64,000 nucleotides of DNA. Origin: Avena insularis (lineage: Eukaryota > Streptophyta > Magnoliopsida > Poales > Poaceae). The notes under the pieces were generated by a model. That model was given only the letters and a program-made list of their open reading frames with translations, made no database searches and was not told the DNA's origin. Both the position numbers and the translations under genes were made by a program. Positions 35,136 through 45,491 of this stretch are shown here, in pieces. How positions within the stretch are numbered: the first letter of the stretch is position 1; each line of letters opens with the position of its first letter. The DNA lies in NCBI GenBank assembly GCA_023614405.1, contig CM042685.1:89270684-89334683 (forward strand), in the 5' to 3' direction.

Positions 35136-35804
35136 TCAGCGCCGTCTTGAGGCATCCGCTGGATGGACCTGCACTTTCTTGGTGTTGATGGTGGAGTCGA
35201 AAGACATGTCGGTGCGTTCGCTTTGTGACTGGGGTAGCCCATTGTCCGCCACCTCGCGAGCCTTACAAGCTCGTCTTGCATGCCGAAAGACCGGAGATTT
35301 TGTTGAAATCCCTATCACATTGGTCCGATCGGGTGAAGCTCCCGTGGACTGTGATGACGCCCCTTGGTCCTGGCATCTTGAGTAGTAGGTATGCGTAGTG
35401 CAGGACGCCGGGAACCTTGCGAATGCTACACGCCCCAGGATGGCGTGGTATTGCGACGCCATCCACCACTTCAATTCTAGGCGCCTCGCCGAAAGTTGTT
35501 CGGCTTCAAGATGACGCCGAGCCCTATTTTGCCGGGGAGATGCCTTCCTCGACAATGCCGTGGAACATTGTGTCTGATTGTTCCAGGCTACATTGCGGAT
35601 CCGCATAGCTGCTAGAGTGCTTGCGAACATTAGGTTGATGCTGCTGCCGCCGTCCATGAAGACGCGACTCATCTCGAAGCCTCCGACTGCGCCTCCAGCA
35701 CTGTGGCAGCATGACTGGCGAGGATCTGGCAAGGGTGATCCGCGAGTGAATGTGATGCAGACTCGATCCGCCGAGGTACTCGGGGATTGCAGCGGAGTTG
35801 CCAC
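35136..35804 (-). pseudogene. Protease of element 3, frameshifted
   Basis: The minus-strand frame at 35804-35136 contains VFMDGGSSINLMFASTLAAM (about 35670-35611), the aspartic protease active site. Tat elements use DGGSSIN where chromoviruses have DSGASHS. The flanking sequence is shuffled between frames. Confidence 0.8.
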
Positions 35805-35819
35805 GCCAAATTGATTTGT

Positions 35820-37521
35820 CGGGTGATTTTCTTCGCACCGTTGGTTGGGCGCCCTTCCGGATCATATTTAGTGCTCCTTTGGTGGGGGTATCGACCCGGC
35901 GTTGTTTTGATTGGTGCGATTGGTTGATTTGGGCCTCAATAGGCGGCGGTGGAGGAGCTCCATGTGCTATTTCACTGGGCGCAGTGCGTTTCAACGCAGG
36001 AATTGGAGCTTGTTGCCTCATCTGCACCATGCTTCGCTGAGTTTCGAACTCGCAGCACCTTGAGCATGTGGCTAGCTTTTTGCCATCTTGTTTGTCGATG
36101 TAGAAGTGGATGGTGCATGGACCAAAGTTTGTCGAATGCTGAGGGTCCGTTGTCGCGTTGCGGCGCTACACAATGCGTTGGTCGCCCATTGTCGCGGAAG
36201 TTTCCGCTGCGGTATCCTCCGCTATTGCGGCCGTTGTCGTTACTGGCGGTCGGCGAGCTGGCGACCATGTCGGGTCTGTCGCGTCCTCGTGATGCGCGAT
36301 CTCCTCTTGCTGCGGCGTTTCGTCTTCGGCCGTAGTCGCCTTCTTCATCTGATTGCGCTTTTGGATGCAATCTTCGCCATCCGCCCAATCACATGCGATT
36401 TCATGAGCTGGTCGAGTGTCTTGGGCTTTACACGCCCAAGTTTCTCCTTGAAGTTCGGGCGTTGACGCCGCCCTCAAGGCGATGGCCCTTTCTTCGAGAT
36501 GTGTGCTGCGGAGTTCTTGGTTGTAGACCAGCGTAGTATGTACGAGCGAATAGATTCACCTGCTCGAAAGTGCAGGCTCGCAACTCTTCGATTGAGGCGG
36601 GTCTCTTGCTGGTGCCTTTGAAATTTCGGATGAAGCTATAAGCGAGCTCCTCCCAGCTTTGGATGGATCCTGATGATAGGCTGCTAAGCCAAACCCGCGC
36701 CGCGCCTGTCAGCTGCAGCTGAAGGCATTGCATGGAGGTTTCTTTTTTGCCTCCGTGAAGCTTGACGGATGACAGATGATCATTGAGCCAGGACTTTGGA
36801 TCTTGCGTGCCGTTGAACTTCGGAGTATCCGAAGGAAGCTTGAAGTTGCGTGGCATATGTGTTCGCTGAACGGATCTGCTGAAGCATCGAGCCCCGCAGA
36901 GTTCTCCTTCGTCTTCATCCATCTCAGATTCAGACGAGCATGCGCGTTTAGCGCGTGCTTTGTCGATCTTGCACTGTGTAAGCTTGTCTCTGGCATCGTA
37001 GTCGCGTTTATGGCGGTGCGAGCTCTTCTTCCTTCGAGGAAGATCGTGTTCCTCTTCACCTTCGGATGAGGGAGTGGGGCTCCGGTCGCGTCTGGCCGGA
37101 GCTTTCTTCTTCGGCTCCGTAGGAGCGTCTTCGTGGAGCGCAGCTCCGATTAGTCCTAGTCCGGTGAGTGCGGACCTATGCATGGCCCTTTTCGGGTCCC
37201 GCTCCGGAGGTGGGTGAGCCGCGAGATATGCAGTGGCTGCCATGATCGCAGCTTGTGGCGTCTTCGGGATGATTATGCCGTCGGCGTCCATATCCATGAA
37301 CGATGTATGGATAGTTCGGGTTACGTTACGCCGCTCCTTTGGGTCCATGTTTTCCACCCGAGAGTGGTGCTTGTTTCCCTGGTTTCCGTTTGTGCTAGAG
37401 CCGGGTGCCATGGCGGAGAGTGCAGCTCGTCGCGCGCTGGATTCGGAGGCTGCTTGCTTGCGTTTGTCGAGCGTCTCCTGCATCTTGACTTGTTTCTTGT
37501 GCTCCTCGATGAGGAGGTAGT
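35820..37521 (-). pseudogene. gag: gag of element 3, main part
   Basis: The frame at 37483-36428 starts within a helix (QETLDKRKQAASESSARRAA), then a basic/acidic linker (KKSSHRHKRDYDARDK, ESEMDEDEGE) and the capsid domain (about 36880-36590: FKLPSDTPKFNGTQDPKSWL, LQLTGAARVWLSSL, SWEELAYSFIRNFKGT). A frameshift at about 36500 is followed by a Gly/Arg-rich segment and a degenerate zinc-binding motif (36110-36040). The N-terminal remainder lies at 50393-50987, on the far side of element 4. Joining the two sides across the GGTAT duplication gives a continuous peptide (…YHYLLIEEHKK…), which confirms the insertion. Confidence 0.85.
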
Positions 37522-37526
37522 GGTAT

Positions 37527-40500
37527 TGTAACTACCTCGGTGAATTACGCTCCTGGTTACAAGCCTGGATGAGCAGAAATGGTTGAAATAGTACGGTGGG
37601 GCCCAAATGCCACTCACAGGTAGACCTTTCGGCCGTCCCAACCATTTCCAAACATCGGGACAAGAACGGGCGGCGTAATCGGCAGGCGAAGGGATCAACT
37701 ACATACACAAATGAGTATGTATGCAAGCCACCATACAATAGTACATCAGAGCCATTCCATCTAAAAAGAAAGGAAATATAGCAACGCCATACGGCAAGAT
37801 CCAAATATCCTAGATAGATGTAATAGTTTAGGATATCTCCTCATGCATCAAACATCAGAGTATCAAGCGGAAGCGGAAGACAAAATCCGAGTACGGATAA
37901 GAAGCAAATCGGCATAAGATGCCCCATAAATAAGCACATCCCGCCCATAGATCTCACGGATCCCCGTTCCCGGAATCTCTACACTGAATGATCGTTGCCC
38001 ACATCGTCCGTCTCTTCCACCCAGTATCCATCTTGCGAGTGTACCTGTTCATCTGAACCAATAATTTATTGTGTGAGACCCTAGGGTACTCAAGAAGTCT
38101 TTATGCCTCTAAAGGGACACAACCTGGGTGACACAATTGCAGAAAAGATAAACCCTAACAATTCTATAGAAAACTGCTAACCACCCGCCTAACCATAGAT
38201 AGACGGATGTCCGTGAATTAATAACAACAGTTATAACGGTAATCTTAACAGATCCATCCTCCTCGTCGCTTACCGACGAGGAAGCGGACGAACAACCCCC
38301 CCATCCGTTGGCAGTTTTATTATCCATTCCGTGAGTATTGCACTATTTACTAGTCAGGTACCTAGTCTAGTCAAATTAAAAGCGGTACTTTAGTTATGCT
38401 TGTCTATGATCGAGAAACTGTGCTCCAAGTCGTCCATAACCGCGGACACGGCTTTCAGAAAGTTTTACCCTGCAGGGGTGCACAAATAGCAACACACACT
38501 CGATATGCCTCGGAAAAACCAAATCAAAACCCAACGAGGCAATCACGACAAAGCGATCACAGGATTCAGAAATATTTCAGGGGGCCACCCCATTGAGCTA
38601 CCCGCAACGAAGTTAGCTGACTCCGAGACGGCCTCAAGGTTTGTGGAGCCATTAAACGACTAGGAACCCGAAAGTGACTGGGCTTGTCGATACAGAAAAC
38701 AGGTCACGGACCTAAGCAAGACAAAGGTGCATTACCTCGCACAATTTAAATTAAAGCAGTAAAACATGGCATAAGTACAGGATAGTAAATAAAACCTCAA
38801 ACTAGTTTGTGGCCCTCAAGAAATAAGAATGAATCAAGCTCTGGCTCAGGGGGGTTCATAAGCCTCCCGGATGTGGATAGCGCGAATATTCAAGGAACAG
38901 AAATCAAGTACTCGGGGTCCTACGGGACACAAGTGAGCCTGAAAAACCAAATAGCGAATATGGCTCACCGATGCCACTTTCATTAGTTATCCCATTACTA
39001 CTCAGGTTAAGTTGTATAGGTACCTCGTTATCCATCAGACACTCACATACCCTACACATGCTGTTCTACGACTCGCATGGCTCAAACAACTCCTGTAGTA
39101 ATGGCTCATGGGATGGAGGAACAAGCTTCGGTGGGGTTTAAAAGTAAAGGCTATGCAATACTTGGGATTCAATTTAATGCAATCGCGACTCAATGATGCA
39201 AGAATAAGATAGAGGCAATAGGTACTATATGCGTGCAAGCATGTGGTAGTGCTTGCCTGGCAGCTCAGTTGAAGCAAGGGATGGATCTGGGTGGTGCTCC
39301 TTGTGATCTTGATATATCCCCTGCTCAGCGTCTATTCGGAGAAGAACCAAACAAACAAGGGCCGACATAAATAAAGTGCATAATCATATGAATAAAATGC
39401 GACAAGCAAACAGTCATGCCATGATGAATGATGCACAATTTGCATGGCAATAAGGTAGCATGGCATGGGTGAGGTGTGGCATACAAGGAATAAATCATTT
39501 TGTTGAGTTTTAATCACATTTTATACTCAAATTAGTTGCTGTACACATTATATTTATATGATGCATGCTTCAAAACAGAACAAAGAATGCATAAACAGAA
39601 AGGTCTCGTCGAGCTAATCATTTTAGACATATTATTTATTAAATTTGGAGTTATAAAACAAAAGATATTAATTTATTAAGGGAAAAGGGCATTTTTGTTG
39701 TAATTTAAATAAACTTGGAATCTTAAATGTTCAAAATATATTTTGAAGGGCATATTTGAATTCCTCACATTTTTCTGATTTGAAAACATATATTATTTGT
39801 ATTATTTGGGTTTATATTTTTAAAGTTATTTAAAAACAGAATTAAATTTGAATTTGAATTAATTTTGAAAAGATTTGAATTAAAACAGAAACAGAAAATA
39901 CTTTTTAACACTCAGAGGGAGCTAGCCACTGTTACTGACAAGTGGGCCACAGTGCTGACTGGGCAACACGCTCACAGAAACGCTTCACACACCCAGGTTA
40001 GTCTAGCCGCAGAGGATGACAAAGGGTGGCGGAGCAAGAGGCCACACGCTGCCACGGCCGGTATGGCGACACATGGGCAATCCAGGGGACTGCGGGTTGA
40101 GGCGCTGAAGAGCTGAGGGGCTGTTTTGCAAAACGGATCGGGTGGCTGACTGGTGGGGTTCGGTGGGACTTCGGGTTGAGGCGGGAAAAAGGGCAGGGGC
40201 CTCTTTACAAAACCATCCTGGAAGCTGTCTGACGATCTGAAGATCGTATCAGCGAAGACAGCTAGCTGAACTGATCTTGCAACGAAGATGGCGACTTAAC
40301 CGCTACGAATCTTACGATGATGCAAAAAGAAAAGATGGAGAGGGATGATAGGGCTACAACTTTCGTGTTTGGGGTTTCTCCGGAGGAGGGCTCGATCGCC
40401 AGGAAAACGAGGAGGAACAGAGTGTCGATCTGCCCGCCGCTGTCGTCTGTCTCACAGGGCGAAGCGGCCTGGCGTGGCGTCTGCGTGGGGTGCCCGACGG

Positions 40501-42425
40501 AAGGTGGCGGCGCTACGGTGCACTAGAGGGAAGGGGGGCATGTTTGGGAGGTCAAGGGGCTCACCATGGGGTCGCCGGCGTGGTCGAAGGCGCTGAGGTT
40601 GCGGGGATCTGGAGGCGGGCTCGCGACCGTGGAGCTTCGGTTCCTCCCGGCCATGGCGACGGCGACGGCTCTCTGGGGCTTCTCAGACGCTCCCTCTGGT
40701 GCTGGTCGACAAAGAGGATGCAGGGGAGCCTCCTGGACATCTGGGCTCTGCCTTTTCACAGCTCTAGACGCCTCCTCTGCTGTTTGGCCGAAGATAGGGT
40801 TTAGGTGGTGAGGAGATGATCATGGTGGGGAGGAGGAAGAAGAAGGGAGGATGGAGAGGGGTCTGGGCACTCCCAGATGGGATCTGGAGTACTGGGTAGC
40901 TGGTTGAGGTAGAGAGGGGAGGAAGGAGCACATGGGGGAGATGGCTTTGCAAAAAGGTGAGGGAGGAGGTGATCGGGTAGGTGCTTCTCTTCTCTCCCTT
41001 TTCTCTTTGTCTTGTAGCCAAAGAAAGAGGTGGGGGAGGGCAGAGAGGCTGCAAGGTGGGGCCAAGGTGAGGGGAAGGAGAAGAGAGGGTGACCGAGAGG
41101 GGAGGTGAGCTCGGGCTAGGGTAGATGGGGTGGTTTAGGGTTTGCTAGGGCTGGGGTTGTGGTAGCCTCGGGCTAGGGTTTAGAGAGAGGGTTAAGGAAA
41201 GAGGGTGGTAAAGAGAGGAGAGATAAGGGGGTACTTAGGGTTTGGTTTAGATTAGGTATAGATTAGGGTTTGGTACTAGGGGGTATGGCTTGGGTAGGGT
41301 TTTGGTGAGAGGGTGGCCAAGTGGGGCCAAGCTAGGTGAGAGATAGAGAGAGAGAGGGGGTAGGGTGGTATCTAGGGTTTGGAGCTAGGGGTGTGGGTTT
41401 GGATTTAGAGGGGGTGATAAAAGAGGGTATGATAGATTAGGGTTTTAGAGAGAGAGAGAGAGATGTGGTGTGGTTCTCTTGGACAAGATCAAGCAAGACC
41501 AAAACAAGCTCAAGCAAGAAATGGCCAAAAGAGAGAAGAAAAGGAAGGTGGTGATGGCATGGATGGATATGGTGATGGGGTTTTAAGCAAGATCAACTAG
41601 ATCAAGCCAAAAGAAAGGATAGGGATAGAGAGAGAGATGATGATCCACTCAAAATTCAAATAAAAACCAAATACTAGAAAAGGTGGCACTTGCATGGCCC
41701 ATGCAAAATATTTAATACCATGTTGATTCTTGTGAAAACAATAATATTAAACATGGCATTGTTCATTTGCATTACCAAAGGTGGGATAAAGCCAAGCAAA
41801 AGAAATGAAAGGATGCCCCATGTGGAGTAGTTGGAGATGGTCATATTTGAAATACAATGGGACTTGCTGGTGTGTATATGCCACTAGGTATTTAATAAGC
41901 CCACAAAATATCCCAACATGATAGTAACCCCAAAACAACACATATGGAAGCTAAGAAAAGGTTCCACTCACATGGCATGCAAAGGTGGCCATGTGGCTCT
42001 CATAACCCAATAATGTGAAAACAATATGGTGCATATAGGGGAGCAAGTGGAAAGAATTGGATCCATCCCAACCCACATGAGCTAGAGGTAAACTCAATTA
42101 AAGTGCAAAGCTCATATTTAGTTGGATGGTGGAATTATAAGGTGGTGAAAGAAAAGGTGGTGGAGTTAATAAGAGATATGCCCCCAACTCAACTTGGGCA
42201 TTACACAATGTATCGAGAACCAAATACAATATCAAGAGGCAAATACAATTAACAATGCAGATGAGATAAGAACCAAAAGTAAAGGGTTTTATATGATGCT
42301 CAAATGCAAGGTGGCATGATGACATGAGCATGATATAATGATGATGCAACAATTTTATATATGAAGTAGCCATTATATAGACTAGACTAGTAGCATTGCA
42401 ATTGTTAGACAATTGGGATGCTACA
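37527..42425 (-). repeat. 3' LTR of the LARD (4899 bp)
   Basis: Plus-strand ends TGTAACTACC and GGGATGCTACA. Contains a CCGCGG core (about 38440), an AT-rich zone (39500-39900), a GC-rich block (40400-40760) and a purine-rich, TAGGGTTT-containing zone (41100-41460). Open frames in the GC-rich block (40317-40811) are not genes. Confidence 0.93.
41100..41460. repeat. Telomere-like TAGGGTTT cluster in LARD LTR
   Basis: TAGGGTTT or close variants occur near 41136, 41175, 41237, 41263, 41296, 41371 and 41441, separated by AG-rich sequence. On the element's sense strand these read AAACCCTA, the plant telo-box. The other LTR has the same cluster at about 49090-49420. It is interspersed, not an uninterrupted array. 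Confidence 0.75.
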
Positions 42426-42462
42426 ACTCTCCCCCACTAAACAAGAATCTCGCCCCGAGATT
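42426..42462 (-). promoter_or_regulatory. Polypurine tract and hairpin of the LARD
   Basis: On the minus strand, AATCTCG-GGG-CGAGATT (42446-42462), then TTGTTTA and the purine run GTGGGGGAGAGT (42426-42437) directly before the LTR start. Nearly the same arrangement as in chromovirus elements 1 and 2. Confidence 0.9.
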
Positions 42463-45225
42463 CCTAGGAAAAAGAAAACAACACAAGGAGAGGCGGGTGT
42501 TCGAACGAAGGTGACCCTCACGTTCCCAAGTTGGTGAACAACGGAATGGTGCGACCACGACACCTTGCAAAACTTGCTAGACTTGTTGCGAGTCTTGTGT
42601 TTTGCTTGAGAAACAATGGTCAGAAGAGTTGAAGGATTGTCGTTAGACAAGAAGGATAGGATGGACATAGCTCCGGTTTTCTCAAGGAACATGATAAAAG
42701 AATAGAACCACTTGTGAGAGAAAGGACAAGATGATGCATCATAGATATAGAAAAGCACCGTTAATATTAGAGATTTACCGATACTAGAGAGGATGGATCT
42801 TTGTGTCGCCGGAAGAAAGAGCTAGATTGGAGAGGTTTCAACCATTATGACAATAGCATCGTACCTTCCCTCAGATTTGAGAAATGAAGTACGGAAACAA
42901 TATTGCCTTCAAACAATAGAGTCCCTTGATATCAACAGAAAGATTTAGTTAGACATCGTCGGATTAGATTCTTGTTGCGCCGGTAAGAACCAAAGGATCA
43001 CGCAATTGAGGTGCGCGGATATGACTTCCAGAGACGGATGTGAAGCCAGATCATGGTGGAATCCCGAGAAGCAAAGAATATGGAGGATCTGGAGTTTATT
43101 GTAGAGATACTTATTGCTTTCGTTAGCCTTGAGGCTAACGCAATAGATTTGCGGCTAATGGCCTCAACCATAATTGGCTCTACCACAGAAAAAGAATTGA
43201 TGAAACTAAGAGATAGATAGTTTACTTTCATCTTGATTGGGGATGTAGAGCGCCGGTAGAAAGACGAGGATCAAAAGGAGTTTGCGTTTGTTCCACCAGA
43301 TATCTGTAGATTTGCTCCGTGTAGGAAAAGACGAGATCACCAACAAGAGATTATTGATTACTTTCTTCGAGAGAGCACTCCGGAAAAACAAGGACGGAAG
43401 TAAAAGTATCGAGGGATAAAGGCCACTTCTAACTTCCGGGGAATGAGTGAAATCACATTAATTCACCAATTCAAAGTACAAGAGCGAATGATAAGAGTAG
43501 TGGTATGGTAGCTACTCCATCCCGCACTCAAAGCATTACTCCGCACATGAATAGGAAAACTAAGCACCCCAACTACCGAAACAGACTGAAGGTATTGACA
43601 AGGATAACTCATGGAACTCCGTTAGAAAACAAGGATAGATGCAAACGATTCCCCGGATCCAAGATAGATAAGGGTGATGATGTTGTCGTCATGTCGGAAG
43701 TACCAAGCCACCGGAAAGATATGAAGGAAGATTACGGAGAAGAACTGCAAGATTCAACAGATAAAGAAAAAGATAGCACCACTTGCACAAAAGGATTACG
43801 AAAGATCTGAAAAGTCTTCATGGCCTCCGGTGGATTGAGCATAGATGATAGAACGAGAGGGTTTCAAAAGACTTCTTAACGAGACTGAGTTGAAAGAACT
43901 CCATGTTCTTCTTGAAAAGATTGAGAGAGATTTAGCAGTCTTGATGAAAACTTCGGCGGAACGACGATGATAACTTGCCATCAAGGAACAACTCCGGATT
44001 GGTTGAAGATGGAAGATGGAATTAACAATGGACTTGCTGATTCCAGAATTGAAGCGATCTATTTAGCAGAAGGCCGTGGCCGAGATAGGTGACTTCAAAA
44101 AGTCAGAATTCACGCTTTGAGAACTTTGCACACAGGCAGTGTTCTCGAAGCTTGAGAGAAAGAGACACAGATGAACTTCCATGTCCTTCCATTGATATCG
44201 AATAGGCAGCATATTATCAACATATACCACCATGGATTAACAGGATATTCCCAGAATACCAAGTTCAAAAGGCGAGAGAAACGAACAAATGCTCGAACAC
44301 TTCCTGAGCTCAACGCTCTTAGAAAGATCAATATTAAGAGCACGGGTTCGTGTTGAAGAAGATGCACTAGAAGAATAGATTATCTGGTCCTTCGGAAGAA
44401 AAAGAGATGTCACCTGGTTCACATTGTCGATTGGATCGCCGGTTACAAAGATAAAGAGATCTTGGATAAGAACCGATGATAGCTCATACCTTAAGCAAAG
44501 CTATCAGAGACGAAAAGATGCAATTCCCTCGTATCAAAGAGAATTTTGCAGATATGGAGTTGAAAACGATGTGCAGCAAGATGGACAGAGGATAGACCGC
44601 CGTAGTGCTTGAGAAACTCCGGATTGCCAAAGATGCTTGAATATGCATAGATATGATCACGGTGTACTCAAAACCACAGGAGATAACCTTATCCTCCAGA
44701 TGGTGACGGTTGATAGCATTTTCCCATATTCCAATCGACACTTATCATGAGTGGAATATCGCTATGCCGAGAGCCAAATTACAATCACCAGCATCGAATC
44801 GACAAACGTTATGTAATTAGCCCAAGAGAAAGGAGATGAAAATAAACTCTAGGATTAAGCGCCGGTGACAAAAGAATGAGTTAGCATGGATATGCTGATA
44901 AGAGGAAGATAGATAATGTTTCACACACGACTGAAAAAGGAGTGTGGAAACACAGATGTATCAAAGAAAAATTTTCTGCATTTTTCAGCATTAAAATACC
45001 AATAGATGCGCAAAATCACTTAGCAGATAGAGATTAGCAACAGATGCTTTCACAGAATGTGGGGTTGCTAGAAGGAAGAACACCCTTAAGAAGATGGCAC
45101 CGGTTAACAAGGAGTCAGATAGATCGCGCTGGTTTGGCAAAAGCCTGTCGGTATGGAATGTACCAACAGTTGATAATCAAAAGGCAGATAAAGATAACAT
45201 GTTGGATGCAACAGATAGACAAGGA

Positions 45226-45228
<3 letters not shown>

Positions 45229-45258
<30 letters not shown>
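45229..45258. repeat. (AC)15 microsatellite
   Basis: Thirty bases of uninterrupted AC dinucleotide, about 220 bp from the LARD PBS. Confidence 0.97.
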
Positions 45259-45260
<2 letters not shown>

Positions 45261-45477
45261 TCTATGGTACTACGGAAACCCAGAACACGTGAATCCTAGT
45301 TTGAATTTTAAGAAGAGGATTGAAAACGTTACACTTCCTTACCAGAAAAGGGTGGTGGTTGGGTAAGAAGAAAAGTGGAAGCAGTCCTACTCGCTTTTGT
45401 TTTTCCCTAGTATACATAACTACCAAAAATATTTGCTAGATGACAACGACCATTTGGCTGAGACCACAAGGGCGGAT

Positions 45478-45489
45478 GGCTCGATACCA
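45478..45489 (-). other. Primer binding site of the LARD
   Basis: Minus-strand TGGTATCGAGCC, two bases from the LTR edge. It equals the Met-tRNA type PBS minus one base (TGGTATCAGAGCC). Confidence 0.85.
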
Positions 45490-45491
45490 AT

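Larger units (their letters stand above)
42426..45491 (-). other. Non-coding interior of the LARD
   Basis: 3066 bp, purine-rich on the plus strand. No frame exceeds about 110 codons and none resembles retroelement proteins. A degenerate motif around GCGCCGGTnAnAAAGA recurs at about 42820, 42980, 43252, 44440, 44860 and 45098, usually preceded by GGAT. An (AC)15 microsatellite lies near the PBS. Published LARDs are thought to have a conserved, structured interior RNA; the repeated motif is consistent with that but proves nothing. Confidence 0.8.

Noticed and set aside
40317..40811. Open frames on both strands of the LARD LTR (repeated near 48294-48775)
   Set aside because: Lie inside an LTR, overlap one another, and are interrupted differently in the two LTR copies.
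43505..43810. 101-codon plus-strand frame in the LARD interior
   Set aside because: Opposite to the element's direction, no recognisable motif, composition typical of the purine-rich interior.
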